Shown: piece by piece, positions 35,068 through 45,243 of the stretch
Layout of the letters: every line of letters starts with the position of its first letter
Position numbering within the stretch: the first letter of the stretch is position 1
NCBI GenBank assembly: GCA_030867875.1
Contig: JAOWCC010001634.1
Location: forward strand, 37,529,867 to 37,593,866
From: Actinernus sp. WN-2022
Lineage: Eukaryota > Cnidaria > Anthozoa > Actiniaria > Actinernidae
DNA length: 64,000 bases
Direction of reading: 5' to 3'
Position numbers and translations under genes: made by a program
Notes under the pieces: generated by a model
Told to the model about the DNA's origin: nothing
Seen by the model: the letters and a program-made list of their open reading frames with translations, nothing else
The model's database searches: none

Positions 35068-36269
35068 AATCTGACCTGGCCTGCGTTGCGGCTCTGGAGT
35101 ATCGGAGCGCAGCGAGTGGAGATTAGGGGGATTGGGGCGAGGAAAAAAGAGAGGGGGGAGGGGGTGAGGAGGACAGGAAGAGAGCCTGACGCAACCCATG
35201 GTTATTTTGATATCCACCCACTAATTAAAAGTCATTCGACCGATTCATCCATTCATCATGCGGCGGAAGTGAAAACCATGTTTAATATCTGTCAAACTCA
35301 CGCGTGGAATATCAAGCCGAATCTCAACTCGAATCTCAACTCGAGCGTAAAATTCAAAACAAAAAATATACGAACTTGGAGAATGTCAGCTGAAACTCAG
35401 AAAAAACATGTGAAGACAGGGCCTAAACCCAAACCTGTAAATGTCAACGACTTTTGCAGGATATATAATGTATTTTTTAAGCTAGCGTTTGGGAATTCAA
35501 ATATTTCCACGGCGAGAATCTGTTCAAGACTTCAGAAAGAAAAGAGAGCCGAAGCTTTAAATAATTCTAGCTGGTGCCTGCAAAAGTATTGGTCTTCATA
35601 TTCCGAAATCTGCTGCTCTATCAGAGCGAGTCTGTCGTTCCTGAGGAAGGAAGATTCGAAATGCAGTAGAGAACTACACCTATGTTCGTGAAGGTTTGCA
35701 GGATAAAGATAACTAAGATAAAGAGAACTCGTTGCCGCTGAATATAAAGTCGCCACCAAATCAGTAAAGAACATTGCCGACACAATAACATCGGAACGAA
35801 GTTCTGCCAAAAGAAGCGCTAAACACCATCCACGCAGCGGTACGAAATCATCAAAGCAGTTCGTATTTTCGGAAGCACAAGCCTGTTCCTCGAACACACC
35901 GGACATGTTTCAACCGTGTGCGTTTCGTCGAGCAAGACGCTTGTGGAGTTCCGATACAGCGTTCTTCAGACAAAAGATCTGTAATTCTTTCTTTAAATTC
36001 ATCGCTGAAGGAATTCTCGGTATGTTTGTCGCCATACTAATTGGTTTCTGCTCTTATCGCATGCCAATGATTTCTGTCAATCACGCATTTTAGCCAATAG
36101 CAATACGCGGCCTTCTGAGGCCGAGAGTTATCAAAATAACCATGGGTTGCCGGCAGGCTCTCTCTTCCTCTCCTCCTCACCCCCCTCTTTTTTTCCTCGC
36201 CCCAATCCCCCTAATCTCCGTTCGATGCGCTCCGATACTCCAGAGCCACAACGCAGGCTAAATCTGACC
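35068..36269. mobile_element. Mutator-like (MULE) non-autonomous transposon with 9-bp target duplication
   Basis: The element proper is 35077-36260 (1184 bp). The terminal inverted repeats are about 130 bp: left 35077-35212 starts TGGCCTGCGTTGCGGCTCTG, right 36129-36260 ends CAGAGCCACAACGCAGGCTA. A perfect 9-bp duplication, AATCTGACC, flanks it at 35068-35076 and 36261-36269. Long TIRs with a 9-bp duplication are the hallmark of Mutator superfamily elements. There is no transposase; the interior holds a decayed coding fragment, as in Pack-MULEs. Confidence 0.85.
35381..35900 (+). pseudogene. Decayed coding fragment inside the MULE
   Basis: A frame beginning with ATG at 35381 encodes MSAETQKKHVKTGPKPKPVN then NDFCRIYNVFFKLAFGNSN and continues to 35691. 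A second register gives ENLFKTSERKESRSF just downstream of a probable single-base indel near 35515. Pieces of open frame in other registers continue to about 35900. The basic, Cys-starting block resembles the start of a zinc-binding domain found in anthozoan predicted proteins, but this rests on memory only. It reads as a captured or inherited gene piece disrupted by indels. Confidence 0.5.
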
Positions 36270-37346
36270 TTGAACGGACCGGCATCCTTCTAAAACGTCT
36301 TGTCTTGGAAACCATATGCTTCCTCCCTGTTATTTAATATTCAAGAAAATGGGAACACTCCGCCTAAACGAAACGTCATTTGGGATCTGATGTTCTTGGA
36401 CAAATATTTGACAGCATTACGTTTCCTCTTGGGATACAGAAAAACCACACAAAAAACCATTACCCAAGGGAAATGTCAGGTGGTCTGAAATGCGACAACG
36501 AACAGTCAAGCTGACTAGGTCTATCTTCACTTGATACGGAAATGTTCTTTTAGGAATGGCCTTTGGTCAAATCCACCCATAACTCGGCAAATGTATTAGG
36601 GTCATTAGTTTTTTTTCGGCAATAGAGAATACAGGCAACATGCATTGCACTTTTCCTTAGAATGAAAAACAAAATCAAGGATGTGTGATGCCGACTACTA
36701 AGTCATTCCAATTCCTAACGGCAGGGGAAACCCGGCGAGGTCTGAACTAACTATTCTCGGTATGCGCGTGCACAACTCGGAATCACTACAAAAAGTATTA
36801 CACGGCTGGTATACAGTTCATTACAAATAAAACAAATGAAACTGATACATTTTCAGGCATAACCTGTACATTTTTAAAAGCATTAGAAATTGTTATGAAA
36901 AGCTTGCTGCTTTTCATCCATGGTAAATACTACATGCTGGGATATATAATAATCCTAACCTAACCAATTTCGAATGAACAAATTTAGAGACGAAAATCAA
37001 TTAAAGTGTCCTTTAGACTGCTTTGTTTCGAGAGAATTCAAAACCAAGATAACCTTGGGTTAGAAATGGTATTTGTTCACAAAATTGTTGTAAAAAACTG
37101 CTGTATCTCATCTGTGGTAATACTATCTGCTAGGACAGTCCCTAACCAAACCAATTCATAATTATTATTTTTTAAACTCCGAAATAAAACACCCTGAAGT
37201 GCATTTCTAGACATCACAAATGTAGTGTCCTTATGGTATATGGCGTACATGAGCTGTACATAACCCATTTATCCTTCTCATGCCTTCACTTCAACCAGGT
37301 AATCCAAACCGATTCCCTACCGCTCAAGGCAAATATTTTTTTCTTA
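36270..37346. other. Gene-empty stretch, possible 200-bp imperfect duplication
   Basis: The sequence around 36905-36985 (CATGGTAAATACTACATGCT, AACCTAACCAATTTC) resembles that around 37095-37160 (GTGGTAATACTATCTGCTAG, AACCAAACCAATTC). This suggests an old duplication of about 190 bp. No gene recognised. Confidence 0.4.
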
Positions 37347-37657
37347 CAGGAGCACAGTCAACCCCCAGATGATGCATGACGAAAGACAAAAATAACTACT
37401 CACATTAGCAGAATATAGTGGCGAAATTTTTTGACAAAACTTTTCGATGAAGGATGGCAAAGATTCGGGTGGCTGAAAAATACTGCTTTGGTTCTCAGTA
37501 ACCGAAATCAAGTTTCTAGAATAAGCTTTTATGATCCACATTAATCTTTATCATCCTTTATCGAAAAAGTTTGAAAATCTCTTCTATCTCAGGATGTTAT
37601 TTTTGTAGTTTTGCGGTTTTAATGAAACTTGAAGGTTCAATTCGATTGAAATTACCC
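37347..37657 (+). mobile_element. MITE family M1, copy F
   Basis: Starts ACAGGAGCACAGTCAACCCC and shows the core ATGACGAAAGACAAAAATAA and TTTAATGAAACTTGAAGGTT. Internal blocks are partly deleted (the TAAGAGAAATTTAGAG block is absent). Confidence 0.78.
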
Positions 37658-39120
37658 CGAACATGTAATTGGCTCGCCTTCTTTTACCTTCCCCTCGGAT
37701 GAAATAAGACAATTTTGGTTATGAAACCTTTACGTTTAGGAATAATCCACAACATTTTGAGGTGTATCCTATCAATATTGAACATGATAATCTGATTCCC
37801 ATATAAGTTGACGGGGGCATGCCGTACAGGTGGTACGAAAAACCTTTCTGACACTTTCCACTATTATTAACTCAGCTTCACTTTTACTATGAATTTGTCA
37901 TCTTCATATCTAGTAGAGAAATACCCTCAGCTTTTGTTTCCGCTCATGGGAAACATACGGATTTCATACATCTTGTAATTGAAGGAAAACGTTAAATTGA
38001 ATCAAGATTCCTGACATTTTTAATATCCGTTTCTGGGAAATACAAAGAACATGCCAGAGAAAATGATCAAAAATAAATACGTAGACCCCAGCTTTTTACA
38101 TATTTGTTAAATTCTATACAAACAAAACGTTCTCTCTACAGTTAAAAGTCATTTTTCGGAGAGATGTGCAAAGATGTTGGAATTGCTATTTGCACAGCAG
38201 AGTAGCCAATTTTTCTCGGCTTAATCGCGCCGGATGCGGTTTACAATATTTAAAGAACTACAGTCGATTTATTTGTTTTCAATATAAGAAAAGTGTTGAA
38301 GTTATCAAGTAAAATTTCCGTTCTTCTTTTTCGTTGTTTGAATATTGATATAGGAAAAAAGAAGCAATTTGGATTTGCAGTTAAAGTAAGATCCGAACAT
38401 CGAGTTAGGGGATTCGAAACATGTTTTTCAGTTTAATTCTCCAATCAAGTAAATTGGAAATGTGTCTGCATACTTGAAAGGAAGGAGCTCATTATACGCC
38501 ATGATCATTCAGTCTCCATTATTACACAAAGTGCTTCAAAAGTGAAACACTTAAGGCAGGCATGGTAAAATAGTATTCACTGTTATGTGTAAAGTAACAA
38601 TCTCCATTGATTACGTTTCCAAGTTGAGACAATCAAAAATGAAAAGTTTATTTGCTCATTGTCACTGAGCTCAAGAGATTGAGTTTACAACCTTGAAATA
38701 CATCAGTTATGATTATAGAAAGGGAGAAACCGGGACGCAAAGAGAAAACAAGAGGTTACGAAGAAATTAACTCAATTTAAGTCAAGGTACGACTTACTGA
38801 ACCATAGTTATGAAAAGCAAGCGGTATACGTGTATACAGCGCGTGAACGTGTAATCATTAGTCAATCGCGCGGGATGAGCAAAAGCTCACTGTAAGTTGA
38901 CACTAGTCAGAGCATTCAGTGTCTACCTGAAGCGGAAGCGCTCGGAAGTGCGTGGAGCCAGTAATCAATTTGTCACTTAATATATTGTCTCTAGCTAAAA
39001 GGGCATAACGTGACATGCCATACAATAACTCATCATTGACTGACAACTAAAACATAAACCCAATACGAGTGACACACAATTATAATCGTGCTATTCAGTA
39101 GATGCCTCTCGGTTCTCATT
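37658..39120. other. Gene-empty stretch
   Basis: No coding region, inverted repeat or tandem array of note was seen. Confidence 0.45.
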
Positions 39121-39400
39121 GATAATCGAGTCATGTTCCATGTTTTTCGTAACCTCGATATCATCCTCGACATGGCCGCAATTTCCTTACGAGTGACAGA
39201 TCGCCATTATACGCCTCTCGGGTCTGATAATCGAGTCATGTTCCATGATTTTCGTAACCACGATATCATCCTCGACATGGCCGCAACTTCCTTACGAGTG
39301 ACAGATCGCCATTATACGCCTCTCGGGTCTGATAATCGAGTCATGTTCCATGTTTTTCGTAACCTCGATAGCATCCTCGACATGGCCGCAACTTCCGTTA
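39121..39400. repeat. Tandem repeat, period exactly 105 bp, 2.7 copies
   Basis: Units start with GATAATCGAGTCATGTTCCA at 39121, 39226 and 39331 and are more than 95% alike. Because 105 is a multiple of 3, a plus frame (39088-39573) stays open through all copies as 35-residue repeats (DNRVMFHVFRNLDIILDMAA at the start of a unit). There is no sign that it is translated. Confidence 0.9.
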
Positions 39401-40536
39401 TAACCTATCGATTAGTTATCAACGTGTTTTTCTATGGTAATTTCTTATCGTTTAGTGCTACCTTGCCCACCGTTGTGTCAGACGGCTGTAGGCTGTTACC
39501 GTGCTGTTCTCTCAAGCTGAACTCAAAGGCAACCGTAACTGAAATGATGATACGCAGTCCTATCCGAATTTAGTACATGTGCAGGGTCGTCTTTTTTAAT
39601 TGATTTTATGCATGCATGATTGCTTTACTTTTGGCTTTTAGGTTGCCATTACTAGAAACATGAAAATATAAAATCCTACTGCTTTGATAACTGAGAACGA
39701 CAGAGACCCAAATCAAAAGATCTCTAAGGCGAGGATATAAAACATAAACTTGAAAAAATGCATTAAGGGAAATGTTTGCGAAAATACTAAAACAATATTA
39801 AGCACCTTGTTGACAACAGGGCATAATAAATTGGCTTTTTAGAAAAGTGGTAGATTTTACGTAAGATAGATCAAGGAAAGAGATGTCATATTTTAGGCTA
39901 AGCTGAAATAGAGGAAACGTTACACCTGAGGGAGTTACGGGATTAGTAGCTAATACCATGCAGGGTAATGCCGTTAAGAAAGTAGTATCAGAAAAACAGC
40001 ATTGAAATAAGTAAAACGGGATTATAAAGAGTAATTTACAACAGAAGTAATGATACTAAAATACTGGACGTAATATAGTAATGACATTTTGGCGACCCCA
40101 CTCCGTTGAAAACAGCTCTGAACAAAGGGGAAACAAATTGGAAATCGGCGCCAATATTGTTTTTTGTTTTTCCTTTTTTCCTTTAAATTCCGGCGGGCGG
40201 TCGACTTTGAAGAATTAACTGTTGTATTAAAAGAGTTATCTCATTTTTTCAACTGTTATAATAGGTACTTATCAAACAGTTGTCGTATAGAACAAAAACA
40301 CACCTGGAGGCATAAAAACGGTCACAGCAAGTTTTTACCTTTGAAAACTTATAACCCTTACATTTTCAGATCACAAAAAGCCTCTCAGTCGAATCATGTA
40401 ACTTGTAATCAGAGTAATTAACAGAAACGTTTTTGAATTCAGTTGGAAAACAATGTTCAGTAGCCAGAGTTTTACAAAGCAATTAGCTTTACAAGGCGTA
40501 AGAGTTCGCAAGTTTGCGTTTAATATTCCTTAGAGC
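39401..40536. other. Gene-empty stretch
   Basis: Nothing recognised; the frame at 40164-40421 is AT-rich and lacks a domain. Confidence 0.45.
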
Positions 40537-40538
40537 TG

Positions 40539-40923
40539 AAAGGGGCACTTTCAATCGAATTAAACCTTCAATTTTCTTTAAAACAAAACTACAAAAATAA
40601 CACCCTGAGATAGAAGAGAAATACTATGTGAATGGCCTGATATACTTTTTAAAATGTTTCGATAGAGGATGGCAACGATTAAAGTGGATTATAAAAGTTT
40701 GTTATAGAAACTTGATTTCGGATACAGTGAAGCGATTTCAAGTTGCCCTAAATTTCTCTTAAAAGCAGTATTTTCATACACTCGAATCTTTGCCATCCTT
40801 CATCAAAATGTAAAATTGTCTCCAGTATATCCCCAAAGAATACTCTGCCAATCTGAGTAGTTATCAGTTTTGTCTTTCGTCACGACAAAGTTTATCATTT
40901 GAGGGTTTACAGTGCCCCTTTAA
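40539..40923 (-). mobile_element. MITE family M1, copy G (near full length)
   Basis: Terminal repeats AAAGGGGCACTTTCAATCGA and TTTACAGTGCCCCTTT bound a complete family core in reverse orientation. The right side ends in TTAA (40920-40923); the left target copy appears mutated. Confidence 0.85.
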
Positions 40924-41093
40924 CAGCACGTTTCAAATCAAATTCAGATTGAAAGGAGTCGGCTTCTATGACACGAACACTTTATGTCAATTCGGCAAAT
41001 CTAAAACATACATACCCAGGCAAAATTACAGCATTTTCGAATCAGTTTTCTAATCATGCTATTAAATATGCTTTTTTAATACTCGAAAAACGC

Positions 41094-41325
41094 AAACAAA
41101 CAGAACCGTTAGAACCTAACCGCAAATGGATTAAATTAGACGTAAATTGAAACACTCATTCAATAGAAATTGATCTTAAAGTGGCTTAGATAAATATGAA
41201 ATTTTAGTCGTGATTTCTCCAAACAAACAGAGCCGTTAGAACCTACCGCGAAAGGATTAAATAGGACGTAAATTAAACACTAATTCAATAGAAAGTGATC
41301 CTGACACTAAAATCTAAAAGCGGCG
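41094..41325. repeat. Tandem duplication, period 127 bp
   Basis: AAACAAACAGAACCGTTAGA...GACGTAAATTGAAACACTCA at 41094 recurs as AAACAAACAGAGCCGTTAGA...GACGTAAATTAAACACTAAT at 41221, with about 90% identity. Confidence 0.8.
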
Positions 41326-41330
41326 GCGGC

Positions 41331-41467
41331 TTAAGCCCGGTTTCCATATGATCGCAACGATCGCAGCGATCGCAGGATTCTTTTGTTCGGTGTGAATCGA
41401 AGCATAAATTTATACGCAGAACAAAAGAATCCTGCGATCGTTGCGATCACCTGGAAACCGGGCTTAA
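41331..41467. mobile_element. 137-bp hairpin MITE with TTAA ends
   Basis: TTAAGCCCGGTTTCCA at the left and TGGAAACCGGGCTTAA at the right are perfect inverted repeats. Inside, ATCGCAACGATCGCAGCGAT pairs with its counterpart, so nearly the whole element folds. TTAA is the first and last four bases. Confidence 0.85.
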
Positions 41468-41918
41468 GGTAAATATTATCTGTTAGTCGTGAGTTCTTGA
41501 ATACAGAAAAAATCTCCGGTGACTTTGACGACGGTAAGTGGTGCTCTAAAACGTTAATATTCTATGAACTTATTATGTGACAAACAGTCAATAAACGAGC
41601 CCCTAATTTAGCCGAAATGTCAATCCTTATATTTATTTAATTATATATCTGGGACACCTGGCCCGGATTGTTCAAAGCGAGGGTAACTTTATCCCTGGGA
41701 TAGATGTCAAGAAATTCGATGTGTTTCTATCAGTGCAATAAAGACCATTTATTACCATTAAAAAGAAGTCGACTTAAAAGGTGGCATCGTATTTTTCGCG
41801 CAGTTTTGTTTTTTGCGCCGTTACATTAAAAAGTATTTTAATTCTTTTATTTGTATTTATCTTTCCACAAATAACAAAATTCGAAGGAAGAATGTTGTAT
41901 TATATAATCTAAGGAGAT

Positions 41919-43417
41919 TTAAGGTTACCGGATACCTTCAGGGTGCGTTTCCAGTCTAAATTATGTAGCGCCTCGAAGAAACATCGTAGATAAATCATCC
42001 ATGTATCATTTTAAAGCTTATAAAATTGGCTACAAGAATACATAAAAAGTTTTGAGTTCTTTGAAAATCTCGAATTTTCCGCGATCCCGTTTCTCGGATC
42101 TAGTGAGATGGCTTTCAGAAGCTCCGACTCCGAAAATATTTTAAAGTTTTAAAATCTGTTTGCTTTGTCGCATTTCAGAGGAATCGTATTACAAAAGAGT
42201 GTCAGGGAATTTCAAAATTCGATTTAGTTCAAAAGTTATCATGCTCTCCGTGAAAAGGCGAAAAATAATCAGAGTAGATTTGCGGAAAACGCCATCAAGA
42301 GCTCTATTTTTAGAATTTTCAAATTCCCCGACACCCTTTTGCAGCGGAGTTATCAATTGACATTTTGTGAAAATTTCAAACAAATCGACTAAATTTCTCT
42401 TGATTGGGAGCTTTTTTAAAACTCTATTTTGGTTTAAAATCGAAAGCGTAGAAAATAGCATTTTAGAAAATCTAGCCGTCTGTCGTGCGTGAATCTGAAG
42501 CCCCGCCTCTCCAACAATTAGCGAGCTCTTGGCCAATCATTTCTCATCACAGTTCAACTATCTGTCAAGATTTCCCGCCAATGTTGATTTCCGATCAAAG
42601 CTTCGCGCCGCATCGAGAAAATGTTAATATAGTTGGTTGTTCTAGTTTTCTTGTGTGACTTGAAAAATGGGAAAGACAAAGACCTGGAGGCACAAAGCCA
42701 AGGTGAACACCTAGAGACGCCTTGAATGCCAGCATAGTTAGTAGAGGAGACAGCGATTTGCAGGCGGCTGAAACAGCACGGCAATAGCGAGCTAAGATCG
42801 TGGTGTTTAATAGTTTCAAGTGATTCAGAGTCACCGTCAGGCTTTACGTTTCCATCTAAGCTTTCTTGGAAACAAATATTTTCTCGGCTGGCTCCTATCA
42901 ATTCTTCATGTTCAGATGTGGGCCACTCGGCACTCTGTCGGAAAGTGAAAATACGAACCCTTGTCGGGTTTTTAAACGAGGACTCCTATTTGGCTTTGTA
43001 GTCGTATGCATTGTTTGGCCTTGTTTTGCTTTTCTTTTTTCTTTGTTTTCCAAGCTAAGGGCACCTGCTTGCTCTTTTGAAGGTATAAGGCCAACAACCG
43101 ATGGAATTATGGAATCATGTGTGGAAATACGTTTCTCAATAAACGTAAACATTGGTATATGAAATAAATTTAATATTATATCTTCACACCGTCGTTACGG
43201 GCGAGTGAGCACTTGTCATGTGTTTATATTGATCTGCTGTCAATCAAACGGAACCTTTTACTTCCGGTCAAAGACTTCCTTTTGGTATTTCTCCGTCAAC
43301 ATTAATTTTTATTCAACGGAGTTTTTGGTATTTGAGACACTACTACTAAAACTACATTTCTGTGCGAAAAAAATTGTTTTCCATCTTTTTCGCTTTGAAG
43401 GTATCCGGTAACCTTAA
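41919..43417. mobile_element. 1.5-kb TTAA-ended DNA transposon, non-autonomous
   Basis: Perfect 22-bp inverted ends (TTAAGGTTACCGGATACCTT plus CA at 41919-41940; the complement at 43396-43417) begin with TTAA, as in piggyBac or Kolobok elements. The interior lacks a full transposase. It contains ATG GGA AAG ACA AAG at 42667, a short basic start (MGKTKTWRHKAKVN) cut by stops, plus several open frames of 80-115 codons on both strands. It could be an internally deleted autonomous element or one that picked up host sequence. Confidence 0.75.
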
Positions 43418-43739
43418 CTTGATATTTGAATTATTTACTGAAGTAATCGCTGCTCATAAAATACTTATTTTGGTTGTCAGTTTTTCGTGTCGCAATGTAA
43501 AAAGTTGTTCTACTGAAAGTTTCAGTGATAGAGAACAAAACAGTGGAGACTTTAGCCGCACTCATTGAAACCACAAAAAAAATGAAAGAAATAGATGTGG
43601 ATTACAAATTTCTAAAAAGTCTCCTTAAGTCTCCAGGTTTAAGCTTGATATGGGCACATTGAAATAAGGGTAAAACGGCGACAAATCTGCAAGAACAATT
43701 GCGCGCGCTGTTATAAAATTGCAGAAGCTGTGAACAACA

Positions 43740-44121
43740 TCCTTTTGTCAACCCCCAAATGATAAACGTTGTCATGACGAAAGACAAAAATAACTGCACG
43801 GATTATCAAAGTATGCTTTCCAGGTATACTGGAGAAAATTTGAGGCAATTTTGATGAAGGATGGCAATGATTCGACTGGATGAAAAATACTGCTTTTAAG
43901 AAAAATTCAGAGCAACTTGAAATCGGTTCACTGTAACGGAAATCAAGTTTCTAGAATAAGCTTTTATAATAAACTTTAATGTTTGCCATCTTCTATCGAA
44001 CAAGTTTCAAAAGCATATCAAGACATTGACGTGGTATTTCTCATTGACCTCATGTTATTATTTTTGTAGTTTCATTTTAAAGAAGCTTGAAGATTCAATC
44101 CGACTGACAGTGCCACTTTAA
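43740..44121 (+). mobile_element. MITE family M1, copy H
   Basis: Core blocks are present in order, and the right end GACTGACAGTGCCACTTTAA includes TTAA at 44118-44121. The left terminal repeat is eroded. Confidence 0.82.
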
Positions 44122-44314
44122 TCGGAACTGTTCGTACTAACCATTCGCACACTGCACGTGATGTCATTCTCACACGTGATCTGCCTCAGAAGAGTAAGGC
44201 GGGGAAGGGACCAGAATTGTACATCAATACCAGTCAACGAGCGACACTTTGTGACCAGTGTGTTAGTGATCTGGTCATGTTCAACACTGATGATCTGGAG
44301 AACGAAACACATTA
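44122..44314 (+). pseudogene. Unidentified open fragment with a C-terminal look
   Basis: A frame with no start codon runs from the edge of MITE copy H to TAA at 44312-44314. It reads LPQKSKAGKGPELYINTSQR and then CDQCVSDLVMFNTDDLENE. It has normal residue composition and a CxxC pair. The abrupt left edge suggests the rest was displaced by the MITE. A (CAGA)n-like stretch follows. Family not recognised; may be the end of a decayed retroelement or gene. Confidence 0.3.
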
Positions 44315-44596
44315 ACATGTTACAGACAGACAAGACAAGACAGACAGACAACACAACAATACAGAACATAGGCTAAAGGACATTGTATTTCTATTCTTGT
44401 TTGTTCGGTTGCGGCGTGCAGATTTGTGCGCAAAGTTGACTTTTGTGCAGTACCTGCCCTTTACAGGGGTTTTTGTATGTACCTTATTCATATCTATATA
44501 TACTCGCGCGGAAAGAGGTCTGGTAACAATAGACCTCATTCACAATGGCCGCCACCTAATTTGCATAAATTGGAGGATTAATGTATACAGAGAAAC

Positions 44597-44740
44597 TATA
44601 GATGGGTTGCAGTCAATCCCCCGAGATTCAAATGACAAAGGGCACGGCCATGTTGGTGTACGTAACAGAAGCTAACGAATAATCTATTGTTAAAGGTACA
44701 CCAACATGGCCGCCGTGACGTCATTTGCAACCCATCTATT
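44597..44740. mobile_element. Hairpin MITE containing YY1-like and CRE-like words
   Basis: ATAGATGGGTTGCAGTC... and GGCCATGTTGGTGTAC on the left face GTACACCAACATGGCCGCCG and TGACGTCATTTGCAACCCAT on the right. The right arm keeps TGACGTCA, which the left arm has lost. Confidence 0.75.
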
Positions 44741-45062
44741 GCTACCACATGAAATATCGTACCTAAATTACTAAATGATCACAGTTTGAAAGCAATGTTT
44801 CAAATTGCTGTCGAGTTATTAGCATTTTTAATGTAGAAAATACATGAAAGCGAGGCTGTAAATGCCTGCACGGTTTTTCTCATACAAATCTCTCCAATTT
44901 CAAATCGCTGTAACTTTACAGCCTTTTATGCTACAACACTCAAATTCTACAGAATCACCAATGTTGGTATGCTCGTTCGCATGGCAAGGATGTTTTTTCA
45001 TACGTTGAACATGTGGCTAAACTGTTAAAATACAGAGACCACGCCCTTATGAATGAGGTGTA

Positions 45063-45243
45063 TGGTACCAGAGCGAGGCCAGTTGTCCCAAAGATCGCAA
45101 CATTGGAGTCGGTTTAATTTGTGTCGTACCGCACTGTTGTGTTCTTTTGTGTCATAAAGAATGTAACGTTATTTTCCGCCATCGACTGTAGATTTTCATC
45201 TTCCTGTGATACGATGGGACAACTGGACTCGCTTTGATGCCAT
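45063..45243 (+). mobile_element. GAGGCCAGTTG MITE family M4, copy 2
   Basis: Ends CCAGAGCGAGGCCAGTTGTC and GGACAACTGGACTCGCTTTG are inverted repeats. The core TGTTCTTTTGTGTCATAAAG matches copy 1 at 14.7-14.9 kb. Confidence 0.78.

Noticed and set aside
42189..42901. Two 115-codon minus frames inside the TTAA element
   Set aside because: They lie wholly within a transposon, lack recognisable domains and overlap plus-strand remnants that look more gene-like.
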